Source: Selenomonadaceae bacterium
GTDB lineage: Bacteria; Bacillota; Negativicutes; Selenomonadales; Selenomonadaceae
NCBI GenBank assembly: GCA_017445435.1
Contig: JAFSUE010000069.1
Coordinates: forward strand, 1-11,584
Reading direction: 5' to 3'
Length of the DNA: 11,584 nucleotides
Positions 1 to 5,841 of this stretch are shown here, in pieces. The position numbers were made by a program, and so were the translations under genes. Within the stretch, counting starts at the first letter, position 1. Each line of letters opens with the position of its first letter. The notes beneath the pieces are model-generated. The model did not search any database and was not told where the DNA came from. It saw nothing but the letters and a program-made list of their open reading frames with translations.

Positions 1-309
1 CAACGTAGCTTGAGTAATGCAAAAGTGTCAGTCGAACACGGCGATAATTTGGAAAAAGTTTTACGGCGTACAATAAAAAAAATTTCTCCGCTGTACTTGG
101 GCTTGATAGCAACAGGCGAAGTGACGGGCGAAATTGTCGAAATGCTAAGGCAATGTGAAGCGATGGCAGATTTTGAAATTGATGAAACACTGCGCGGACT
201 ACCAGCAAAGGCGGAACTGTACGACACACTTTTAGCAGGAGCAATCGTCGCGGCGCTAGTCTTTTCGATAATGTTGCCAATCTTCAATATGTCAGCTTTA
301 AGCTTTTAG
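1..309 (+). CDS. Type II secretion/type IV pilus inner-membrane platform protein, GspF/PilC family, C-terminal end (cut by window edge)
   Basis: The frame is open to the left edge, so this is the last 102 codons of a longer gene; the TTG at 10 is an internal codon, not a likely start. GspF/PilC proteins are polytopic inner-membrane platforms that couple the assembly ATPase to pseudopilus or pilus growth. The visible part matches the end of the second GspF domain. It has an amphipathic stretch ending in the family motif GEVTGEIVEML, then a cytoplasmic helix (FEIDETLRGLPAKAE), then one final hydrophobic helix (LLAGAIVAALVFSIMLPIFNMSAL) in which LPIF is typical. The last codons and the TAG stop lie inside a 7-bp repeat array that runs on to the rsgA start. 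Whether it serves type II secretion, a type IV pilus or competence cannot be told without the upstream genes. Confidence 0.82.
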   Translation, partial: QRSLSNAKVSVEHGDNLEKVLRRTIKKISPLYLGLIATGEVTGEIVEMLRQCEAMADFEIDETLRGLPAKAELYDTLLAGAIVAALVFSIMLPIFNMSALSF

Positions 310-335
310 CTTTTAGGTGTTAGCTTTTAGGAATT
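294..335 (+). repeat. Heptanucleotide repeat array, six units, AGCTTTT type
   Basis: Six consecutive 7-bp units run without a break from 294 to the base before the rsgA ATG. Three are exact AGCTTTT; the others are AGCTTTA, AGGTGTT and AGGAATT. The array supplies the final codons and TAG stop (307-309) of the GspF gene, and its last unit carries the weak AGGA ribosome-binding site of rsgA. Positions 304-330 are the exact reverse complement of 5608-5634. The unit is the reverse complement of the TAAAAGC unit seen before rodA and before the peptide gene. Confidence 0.85.
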
Positions 336-1193
336 ATGAACGGACGAGTTATAAAATTTTACAACAGCTTTTTCTTTGTACAAGTCGACGAAGATTTAAT
401 CCCTTGCAAACTGCGCGGCATCATAAAACGCGATAAAAAAGTTGGAAGTTCAGTTTATCCAAATGACTTTGTGGAAATTTCGACGCTTGCCGATAATACG
501 GGCGTCATTGAAAAAGTTTTGCCGCGAAAAAGTTTGCTGAATCGCCCTGCCGTTGCCAACGTCGACAGAGTGATTTTAATTTTTGCCGCCGCTGAACCGA
601 ATCTTCACCCGCTACTTTTGGACAGATTTATTGCGCTGGCTGAATGGTCGCACTTGGACGAAATTATTATCTGCGTCAACAAAATTGATTTAGCCGCCGA
701 TAAAAATTTTTTGGCTGAATATGAAAATCTTTACAAAATTATTCGTACTTCGACGTTGACAGGTGAAGGCATTGACGCGCTGAAAAATATTTTGTCAACA
801 GGCGTTACAGTTTTTGCAGGTCCTAGCGGCGTTGGCAAATCTTCATTGATGAATGCGCTTGACGCGAATTTAAATTTGAAAGTCGGTAAAATCAGTGAAA
901 AAATTCTGCGCGGCAAACATACGACGCGAATTTCAGAGCTTATAAAATTTCACGGCGGCTACGTAGTCGATACGCCTGGATTTAGCGCGGTGGAATTGAA
1001 GGAAGCGGGCATTACAAAAGATAATTTGAGGCACTGTTTCAAGGAGTTCACGGAATTTGCGTCGACGTGTAAATTTCTTAATAACTGCAGTCACGACCAT
1101 GAGCCAAATTGCGGCGTGAGAAATGCCGTTGACGCTGGAAAAATTCTGCGTGGACGTTATGAAAATTATTTAACCCTTTTGAAGGAATTGTGA
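336..1193 (+). CDS. rsgA: Ribosome small subunit-dependent GTPase A (RsgA/YjeQ/YloQ)
   Basis: RsgA is a circularly permuted GTPase that checks late maturation of the 30S subunit and releases assembly factors from it. The protein is 285 residues, normal for the family. An N-terminal OB-fold (about 1-65) is followed by the permuted GTPase motifs: G4 NKID at 115-118, the P-loop GPSGVGKSS at 162-170, the G2 threonines at 196-197 and G3 DTPGF at 212-216. The C-terminal zinc knuckle uses C245, C251, H253 and C259. The first two cysteines are five residues apart rather than the usual four, a small oddity read directly from the codons. The ATG at 336 is chosen because the protein begins like other RsgA proteins; only AGGA just upstream is available as a ribosome-binding site. 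Its last codons contain the -35 region of the rodA promoter. Confidence 0.96.
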   Translation: MNGRVIKFYNSFFFVQVDEDLIPCKLRGIIKRDKKVGSSVYPNDFVEISTLADNTGVIEKVLPRKSLLNRPAVANVDRVILIFAAAEPNLHPLLLDRFIALAEWSHLDEIIICVNKIDLAADKNFLAEYENLYKIIRTSTLTGEGIDALKNILSTGVTVFAGPSGVGKSSLMNALDANLNLKVGKISEKILRGKHTTRISELIKFHGGYVVDTPGFSAVELKEAGITKDNLRHCFKEFTEFASTCKFLNNCSHDHEPNCGVRNAVDAGKILRGRYENYLTLLKEL

Positions 1194-1206
1194 AATATGC
1201 TATAAT
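1179..1206 (+). promoter_or_regulatory. Probable sigma-A promoter of rodA
   Basis: A perfect TATAAT (1201-1206) is preceded by the extended -10 TG (1198-1199). A 16-bp spacer separates it from TTGAAG (1179-1184), which keeps the TTGA of the -35 box. The -35 lies inside the end of rsgA. Transcription would begin near 1213 and run through the heptad array into rodA. Confidence 0.7.
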
Positions 1207-1213
1207 ATTTTCC

Positions 1214-1262
1214 TAAAAACTACACGCTAAAAGCTAATCCTTAAAAGCTAAAAGCTAAAATG
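1214..1262 (+). repeat. Heptanucleotide repeat array upstream of rodA, TAAAAGC type
   Basis: Seven 7-bp units in phase fill the rodA leader: one TAAAAAC, one TACACGC, three exact TAAAAGC, one TAATCCT and a closing TAAAATG that leads into the GAGTGA of the Shine-Dalgarno. The order of units and the junction with the ribosome-binding site match the array at 5602-5636, which has one TAAAAGC unit fewer and lacks the TAAAAAC unit. Confidence 0.85.
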
Positions 1263-1275
1263 GAGTGAAAAAAAT

Positions 1276-2403
1276 TTGCCACTAATTTCTACAGAGCATA
1301 AAAGATTTTTGCGGCGAATAGATTTCGTTTTACTATTCGCGTCGATTGGAATAATAATTTATAGCCTTGTCATAATCAGTAGCGCAACGCACGTCAACAC
1401 GCCGAGCGAAGAAAGATTTTGGTACGTGCAACGGCAAGGAATTTTTGCCATTGTCAACGTAGCTATTGCCGTCTTCATAATGAATTTTGATTATCGCGGA
1501 CTGCAACAGTATGGAAAATTTTTGTACATTTTCAACTTAATAATGCTCCTAGCCGTTATGCTATTCGGTCACGCGGCATTAGGGGCGCAACGTTGGATAC
1601 AAATAGGATTCATCAGCATTCAGCCTTCGGAATTTTCAAAGTTGATAATGATAATTTGTTTAGCGGCAGTTTTAGAATCGCGAATGGGCAAATTAGATAT
1701 GCCGCAAGATTTAATTCCAATCGCCGCGTATGTTGGCGTACCATTTCTTTTAGTTTTGAAACAGCCAGATTTAGGCACGTCGCTAGTTTTTATGGCGATA
1801 TTTTTGGGAATGGTGATAGCCTGCGGAATAAATTGGAAGTTGCTAGCGTCAATCGTCGTACTTGGAATTGCCGCAATGCCGCTACTTTGGCAATTTTTAA
1901 AAGATTATCAGAAAATGCGAATAATGGTTTTCCTCGACCCAAACGTTGATCCGCTAGGTTCAGGCTACCATATAATTCAATCGAAAATTGCTATTGGCTC
2001 GGGAATGATATTTGGTAAAGGACTTTTTGAAGGGACGCAAAGTCAGCTGAACTTTCTGCCAGAAAATCACACGGATTTTATATTTGCAGTCGTCGGCGAA
2101 GAATTTGGATTTGTCGGCGCAATGGTTTTACTGTTTTTGTACTTGCTTGTACTTTGGCGCGGAATGCAAATTGCACGTGATGCCAGTGACATTTTCGGCA
2201 GACTTTTAGCCGTCGGGATAACTTCAATGTTAGCGTTTCACGTCTTAGTAAACGTTGGAATGACGACGGGAATTATGCCTGTGACGGGGATTCCATTGCC
2301 GCTTATGAGTTACGGAATTAGTTCATTGACGACGAACATTTTAGCGATAGCAATTTTGATGAACATTCACTGGCGGAAACAAAAATTGCTAATGTTCAGT
2401 TGA
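1276..2403 (+). CDS. rodA: Rod-shape-determining peptidoglycan glycosyltransferase RodA (SEDS family)
   Basis: RodA polymerises lipid II into glycan strands during side-wall growth, working with a class B penicillin-binding protein. The 375-residue protein is mostly hydrophobic with about ten membrane helices. Family motifs are present: AQRW (104-107), IQPSEFSK (115-122), KQPDLGTS (162-169) and the catalytic-loop region LNFLPENHTDF (258-268), where D267 corresponds to the essential extracellular Asp. The phrase GTQSQLNFLPENHTDFIF favours RodA over FtsW or SpoVE, which differ there. The start is TTG at 1276, nine bases after GGAG (1262-1265); no ATG fits. No mreBCD or PBP2 gene is next to it, so its partner must be encoded elsewhere. 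It has its own promoter and a repeat array in the leader. Confidence 0.94.
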   Translation: MPLISTEHKRFLRRIDFVLLFASIGIIIYSLVIISSATHVNTPSEERFWYVQRQGIFAIVNVAIAVFIMNFDYRGLQQYGKFLYIFNLIMLLAVMLFGHAALGAQRWIQIGFISIQPSEFSKLIMIICLAAVLESRMGKLDMPQDLIPIAAYVGVPFLLVLKQPDLGTSLVFMAIFLGMVIACGINWKLLASIVVLGIAAMPLLWQFLKDYQKMRIMVFLDPNVDPLGSGYHIIQSKIAIGSGMIFGKGLFEGTQSQLNFLPENHTDFIFAVVGEEFGFVGAMVLLFLYLLVLWRGMQIARDASDIFGRLLAVGITSMLAFHVLVNVGMTTGIMPVTGIPLPLMSYGISSLTTNILAIAILMNIHWRKQKLLMFS

Positions 2404-2423
2404 AGTCAATCAGTTTGAAAAAT

Positions 2424-2453
2424 TTTTCAGCCAATTAAAATTTATGGTACAAT
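2424..2453 (+). promoter_or_regulatory. Possible extended -10 promoter of ysxC
   Basis: TACAAT (2448-2453) has the extended TG at 2445-2446. The -35 is weak; TTTTCA at 2424-2429 with an 18-bp spacer is the best available. Transcription would start near 2460, about 24 bases before the chosen ysxC start. Readthrough from rodA is also possible, since no terminator is visible between them. Confidence 0.45.
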
Positions 2454-2483
2454 GGCGCAAAAATTTTTTAAGTGGTGATAAAT

Positions 2484-3104
2484 TTGGACAAAAAAATTGT
2501 TGTGACGAAGAGCGATTACATAATTTCCGCCGTCAGCAAGGCGCAATATCCAACTGAAAATTTGCCTGAAATTGCTTTTATCGGTCGTTCAAACGTCGGC
2601 AAGTCGTCACTGATAAATTCACTTTGCAATAGAAAAAATCTTGCGCGTACTTCGCAGACTCCTGGCAAGACGCAGACTATAAATTTTTTCCGCGTGACGT
2701 TCAAAGTTGATGAGCAGTTGACGCCAATTCATTTAGTCGATTTGCCTGGCTATGGTTACGCGAAGACTAGCAAAGTTAATCGGCGAATTTGGGCTAAGTT
2801 CATCGAAGAATATTTGCTTGCAAGTCAAAATTTAAAATTCGTCTGTCAACTTGTCGATATGCGGCATGATTTAATGGACAGCGATAAAAAATTTTTCGCG
2901 TGGCTAGTTGAAAAAAATTTGCCCGTCTTAATCGTTACGACGAAGGCGGACAAACTTAGTAAGACTGAACAGAAAAAACAGTTGGCGTTGATTCAAAAAA
3001 CTTTCGGCATTGATGAACTTCCAATTTTGCCGTACTCATCAAATACAAACGTCGGACGCGCTGAATTGCTTGAAACAATTTTAGATAGCGTTGAGGACAA
3101 CTGA
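2484..3104 (+). CDS. ysxC: Ribosome biogenesis GTP-binding protein YsxC/EngB
   Basis: YsxC is an essential GTPase needed for assembly of the 50S subunit. From the TTG at 2484 the protein has 206 residues, normal for the family. GTPase motifs are clear: G1 GRSNVGKSS (34-42), the switch region QTPGKTQTINFF (58-69), G3 DLPGYGYA (86-93), G4 TKAD (153-156) and G5 SS (185-186). The TTG is preferred over the in-frame GTG at 2472 because AGTGGTGAT (2471-2479) is a good Shine-Dalgarno placed correctly for 2484, while nothing suitable precedes 2472. The GTG start would add four residues. The gene follows rodA by 80 bases and faces ftsL across a bidirectional terminator. Confidence 0.95.
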   Translation: MDKKIVVTKSDYIISAVSKAQYPTENLPEIAFIGRSNVGKSSLINSLCNRKNLARTSQTPGKTQTINFFRVTFKVDEQLTPIHLVDLPGYGYAKTSKVNRRIWAKFIEEYLLASQNLKFVCQLVDMRHDLMDSDKKFFAWLVEKNLPVLIVTTKADKLSKTEQKKQLALIQKTFGIDELPILPYSSNTNVGRAELLETILDSVEDN

Positions 3105-3125
3105 AAATTTTTCTACAAAATAAAA

Positions 3126-3160
3126 GGGACTTGGATAATTTCAAGCCCCAAATTTTTTTT
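3126..3160. terminator. Bidirectional rho-independent terminator between ysxC and ftsL
   Basis: GGGACTTG (3126-3133) and CAAGCCCC (3142-3149) form an 8-bp stem around an 8-base loop. On the + strand there is one A-C mismatch, and TTTTTTTT follows (3153-3160). On the minus strand the mismatch becomes a G-U pair, and the stem is followed by a T-rich run (TTTTATTTT). It sits between convergent genes and probably stops both. Confidence 0.75.
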
Positions 3161-3186
3161 CGTACATAAATTTTTTGTATTAAATT

Positions 3187-3561
3187 TTAATGTGAGAAAT
3201 ACATTTTTGAAGGTACGCCCATACCTAATTCGTCGGCGGCAATTTGTTTTATACGTTGTGGAGATTTTAATTTGGCAATTTCAATGCGCAAGCGTTCATT
3301 TTCCATTTCTACGTACTGCGCTTTATTTTGCGTTTCGACAAGCGCATATCCGCGACTGGCACTAATTCCGCTACGAATGACGACGAGCATTGCTAACAGC
3401 GAAATTATAAGGAATGCCATACGACAACGCGAACGCAAAAGATGATCCAATTTTGGACGCCCATGAATTAACGTGAATCTTGCCTCCGTAGCTTTTTCCT
3501 CACTGTAAGACGAATGCTCCGAACTATTTGGTAGCGTTTTCGGCTTGAGTGTTCTCGGCAT
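3187..3561 (-). CDS. ftsL: Cell division protein FtsL
   Basis: FtsL is a small bitopic divisome protein that pairs with FtsB/DivIC and activates septal wall synthesis. The 124-residue protein has a charged cytoplasmic tail, one membrane helix (about 49-66) and a coiled-coil stretch (about 76-100). A characteristic end follows: LKSPQRIKQIAADELGMG, the pattern seen at the end of Firmicutes FtsL. The ATG at 3561 is chosen because AAGGAGCGATC stands just before it. A longer reading from 3651 would run through the end of rsmH and lacks a ribosome-binding site. It starts 13 bases after the rsmH stop, whose TGA overlaps the Shine-Dalgarno, so the two are co-transcribed and probably coupled. No ftsI, murE or mraY follows, unlike the usual dcw cluster. 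Confidence 0.87.
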   Translation of the reverse strand: MPRTLKPKTLPNSSEHSSYSEEKATEARFTLIHGRPKLDHLLRSRCRMAFLIISLLAMLVVIRSGISASRGYALVETQNKAQYVEMENERLRIEIAKLKSPQRIKQIAADELGMGVPSKMYFSH

Positions 3562-3574
3562 TTTGATCGCTCCT

Positions 3575-4504
3575 TCACAAAATTTTTTCCGCCGCACGAA
3601 GTTTAGCTGACTTCGCACGAAAATTTTTTTCAACTTCAGCAGGCGTAGCAACTTTAGCTTTGCCCAAAATTTTTATTTCTGCGCGGTGGTTGCAAATGCA
3701 AACTGGAAAATTTTTCGGGCAGATACAATCCCGCGCCATATCGTTGAAAGTATTTTTGACGATCCTGTCTTCAAGGGAATGGAAAGTTATAACAGCAATT
3801 CGCCCGCCGATTTTAAGACGTTTTACAGCATTAGTCAAGGCGTCACCCAAAATTTTCAGTTCGCCGTTCACTTCGATCCTAACGGCTTGGAAAACTCTTT
3901 TTGCAGGATGACCGCCGCTTGACAATTTCGGCGTAGCATTTTCAATCAGCTTGACTAATTCGCCAGTAGTTTTTATCGGTGAATTTTTTCTCACGTCCAC
4001 AATTCGCCGCGCAATTCTACCAGAAAATTTTTCTTCGCCGTACTCACTGAAAATTTTTTTTAAGCTGTCTTCGTCGTAACTGTTGATAACGTCGTAAGCG
4101 CTGAAATTTTTCGACCTATCCATACGCATATCAAGCGGCGCGTCGTGCATATATGAAAAGCCGCGTTCCGCCGTGTCAATTTGATGAGATGAAACGCCCA
4201 AGTCTAATAAAATGCCGTCAACTTTGTCAATGTTTAGTGCGTCTAAAATTTTATCAAATTCAGAAAAATTTTCGTGAACAATTTCGACTTTGCATTTCAA
4301 GCCCGCCAAATTTTTTTTCGCCGCAGTGATAGCGTCAGCGTCTCTGTCAATCCCAATCAGCAAGCCGTCTGCGTCCAACTGCTTACCGATTCGCAGGGAA
4401 TGACCGCCACCGCCTAGCGTACAGTCCACGTAAACGCCAGAAGGTTTAACGTTCAGCACGTCGATAACTTCATTGGGCATTACGCTTTCATGTCTAAATT
4501 CCAA
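3575..4504 (-). CDS. rsmH: 16S rRNA (cytosine(1402)-N(4))-methyltransferase RsmH (MraW)
   Basis: RsmH uses S-adenosylmethionine to methylate N4 of C1402 in the decoding centre of 16S rRNA. The 309-residue protein has the standard length. Visible motifs are the SAM-binding YVDCTLGGGGHS (25-36), acidic D53 in GIDRD, LLDLGVSSHQID (99-110), RVFQAVRIEVN (183-193) and TFHSLEDR (220-227). A paired CIC...CIC segment (240-251) is usual in Firmicutes members. The start is a TTG at 4504, with AAGGAAGAG upstream; the conserved FRHESVM beginning rules out the later ATG. It leads ftsL. mraZ, its usual upstream partner, is absent and is replaced by a divergent transporter operon. Confidence 0.96.
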   Translation of the reverse strand: MEFRHESVMPNEVIDVLNVKPSGVYVDCTLGGGGHSLRIGKQLDADGLLIGIDRDADAITAAKKNLAGLKCKVEIVHENFSEFDKILDALNIDKVDGILLDLGVSSHQIDTAERGFSYMHDAPLDMRMDRSKNFSAYDVINSYDEDSLKKIFSEYGEEKFSGRIARRIVDVRKNSPIKTTGELVKLIENATPKLSSGGHPAKRVFQAVRIEVNGELKILGDALTNAVKRLKIGGRIAVITFHSLEDRIVKNTFNDMARDCICPKNFPVCICNHRAEIKILGKAKVATPAEVEKNFRAKSAKLRAAEKIL

Positions 4505-4518
4505 ACAGTTACTCTTCC

Positions 4519-4546
4519 TTTGTTAGCTTTTAAGTTTCAGCTTTCA
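4519..4546 (-). repeat. Degenerate heptanucleotide array upstream of rsmH, TAAAAGC type
   Basis: Read on the minus strand, four 7-bp units are in phase: TGAAAGC, TGAAACT, TAAAAGC and TAACAAA. They are followed directly by the GGAAGAG ribosome-binding site of rsmH. Only one unit is an exact TAAAAGC, so this is a worn copy of the arrays before rodA and the peptide gene, in the same orientation relative to its gene. Confidence 0.65.
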
Positions 4547-4549
4547 CAA

Positions 4550-4584
4550 ATAATTTTTAATTCTTAATTCTTAATTCTAAATTA
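4550..4584 (-). repeat. Heptanucleotide array upstream of rsmH, GAATTAA type
   Basis: On the + strand three exact TTAATTC units (4557-4577) are flanked by one degenerate unit on each side. On the minus strand this reads as GAATTAA repeats in the rsmH leader, upstream of the TAAAAGC-type array. The same unit makes up the array before the amidase gene (6490-6524). Confidence 0.75.
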
Positions 4585-4614
4585 TTTTTTTCCCTTTCAA
4601 AAATTTTTTCTTTA

Positions 4615-4643
4615 TTTATAACAAATTTTTGAAGATTTTGCAA
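4615..4643 (-). promoter_or_regulatory. Probable sigma-A promoter of rsmH-ftsL
   Basis: On the minus strand TTGCAA (4643-4638) and TATAAA (4620-4615) are spaced by 17 bp, and the -10 is preceded by the extended TG. Transcription would start near 4608. That gives an rsmH leader of about 100 bases made largely of the two heptad arrays. Confidence 0.6.
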
Positions 4644-4686
4644 GCACAAATTTTTCAGTGATTTTTCATTTATTTTTTCAATAACC

Positions 4687-4715
4687 TTGCCAATCAAAAT
4701 TTTATCAGCTATAAT
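4687..4715 (+). promoter_or_regulatory. Probable sigma-A promoter of the amino-acid transporter operon
   Basis: TTGCCA (4687-4692, five of six consensus bases) and a perfect TATAAT (4710-4715) are separated by an ideal 17 bp. Transcription would start near 4722, giving a leader of about 37 bases. It is divergent from the rsmH promoter, with 43 bp between the two -35 boxes. I see no clear operator or riboswitch. Confidence 0.75.
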
Positions 4716-4758
4716 TTCAACGGTATAAAATTTTTTCTAATTGAAGGAGAGATTTAGA

Positions 4759-5586
4759 ATGTTAATGAAAAAAATTTTTTTAGTGGCGATGTTGCTGACC
4801 ACGATGATTTTCACAGGTTGCGGCGGCGGCGACACTCCTAAAACTGACGGCGCTAATGCTGACGGTGCTAAAAAAATTGTCGTAGGTCTTGATGATGAAT
4901 ACCCGCCAATGGGCTTTAAAGACGACAAAAACGAAATTATCGGTTTTGACGTTGACTTAGCAAAGGCGGCGGCTAAAAAACTTGGGCGCGAAGTTGAATT
5001 TAAAGCTATCGACTGGAACAGTAAAGAGGCTGAATTAAAGTCTGGAAGAATCGACGTACTGTGGAACGGCTTAGACATTACGCCTGAACGTAAAGAAAAT
5101 ATGCTTTTCAGCGATCCTTACATGGACAATCGCCAAATTATTTTCATTCGTAAAGGCGACGACGCTAACGCAAATATTTCAGATGAAAATGGTTTAGCTG
5201 GAAAATCTGTTGGCACGCAGGCTGGCTCAACTGCTGAAGCTTACATCACGGGCAACGATGCACTGAAAAATTCTTTCAAAGATTTCAAAACTTACGGCGA
5301 CTACATTAGCGCGTTTATGGATTTAGAAAACGGCAGACTTGACGCGGTTGTCTGCGATGAAATTGTTGGGCGTTACTATATGGCGAAACACGCTGATAAA
5401 ATCGACGCTATTAACGTAGTTGTTGGACCTACTAGCGAATTTGGCATTGCGTTTGCAAAAGACAATACTGCATTGCGTGACGAAGTGCAAAAGGCGTTTG
5501 ATGAAATTGTTGCTGACGGTACGGCGAAGAAAATTTCTGAAGAATGGTTTGGCGCTGACTTGATTAAAAATAAAAATCAAGAGTAA
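4759..5586 (+). CDS. Amino-acid ABC transporter substrate-binding lipoprotein (SBP family 3)
   Basis: This is the solute-binding part of a polar amino-acid importer. The start is the ATG at 4759, nine bases after AGGAG (4745-4749); the TTG at 4741 lies before that site and is unlikely. The 275-residue product begins with a lipoprotein signal peptide, with the lipobox FTGC and the lipidated cysteine at residue 21. The mature domain opens with the family pattern VVGLDDEYPPMGF and IIGFDVDLAKAAAKKLG. It contains LDITPER (105-111), whose arginine normally holds the ligand carboxylate, and GRLDAVVCD (182-190), whose acidic residues contact the amino group. These point to an L-amino acid, but the particular one cannot be read from sequence. 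The cognate permease follows, separated by a small peptide gene. Confidence 0.92.
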   Translation: MLMKKIFLVAMLLTTMIFTGCGGGDTPKTDGANADGAKKIVVGLDDEYPPMGFKDDKNEIIGFDVDLAKAAAKKLGREVEFKAIDWNSKEAELKSGRIDVLWNGLDITPERKENMLFSDPYMDNRQIIFIRKGDDANANISDENGLAGKSVGTQAGSTAEAYITGNDALKNSFKDFKTYGDYISAFMDLENGRLDAVVCDEIVGRYYMAKHADKIDAINVVVGPTSEFGIAFAKDNTALRDEVQKAFDEIVADGTAKKISEEWFGADLIKNKNQE

Positions 5587-5601
5587 TTAATATTTTTAAC
5601 C

Positions 5602-5636
5602 TACAAGCTAAAAGCTAACACCTAAAAGCTAAAATG
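5602..5636 (+). repeat. Heptanucleotide repeat array before the GG-leader peptide gene, TAAAAGC type
   Basis: Five 7-bp units in phase: TACAAGC, TAAAAGC, TAACACC, TAAAAGC and TAAAATG, running straight into GAGTGA. Positions 5608-5634 are identical, in reverse complement, to 304-330 before rsgA. The order of units parallels the rodA array, so the element seems to include the first part of the ribosome-binding site. Confidence 0.85.
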
Positions 5637-5647
5637 GAGTGATTGAA

Positions 5648-5830
5648 ATGAACGCGGCAATTAGGAAGGATGAAATTTTAACTGACGAACAACTTGACGA
5701 CGTGACAGGCGGCGCTCCTGATTACGTTGCCTACTTTAAAGCGGCTAAGGCGGCGGGAATTGACACTTCAAGAATTCGCGTCGACGGCATTTTAGGCACT
5801 GTTAGTTTAGATAATCCGCCTAAACGTTAA
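5648..5830 (+). CDS. Small peptide with double-glycine (bacteriocin-type) leader, function unknown
   Basis: The product has 60 residues. Its N-terminal part, ILTDEQLDDVTGG (10-22), has the form of a double-glycine leader: an acidic amphipathic stretch, spaced hydrophobic residues, then GG. Such leaders are known from class II bacteriocins, peptide pheromones and some RiPP precursors, where a C39 peptidase-ABC exporter cuts after GG. The predicted mature peptide would be 38 residues (23-60). It has no Cys, a probable helix DYVAYFKAAKAAGI and a basic PPKR end. The ATG at 5648 follows GGAGTGAT (5636-5643) at good spacing; the GTG at 5639 lies inside that site. It sits between the binding protein and the permease, ending 11 bases before the permease start, so it is co-transcribed with an importer. 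No C39 exporter, modification enzyme or immunity gene is visible. A role as bacteriocin, signal or transporter accessory is undecided. Confidence 0.72.
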   Translation: MNAAIRKDEILTDEQLDDVTGGAPDYVAYFKAAKAAGIDTSRIRVDGILGTVSLDNPPKR

Positions 5831-5841
5831 AGGTAACGTGA

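Noticed and set aside
1214..1262. CRISPR-like array
   Set aside because: The units are 7 bp and contiguous without unique spacers, so it is a simple tandem repeat.
2416..2429. AT palindrome TGAAAAATTTTTCA after rodA as a terminator
   Set aside because: It has no GC in the stem core, no real loop and no following T-tract; it looks like the general A/T-tract habit of this DNA.
3562..3651. Longer FtsL start at 3651
   Set aside because: The extra 30 residues lie within the rsmH coding end, and the ATG at 3561 has a near-perfect Shine-Dalgarno.
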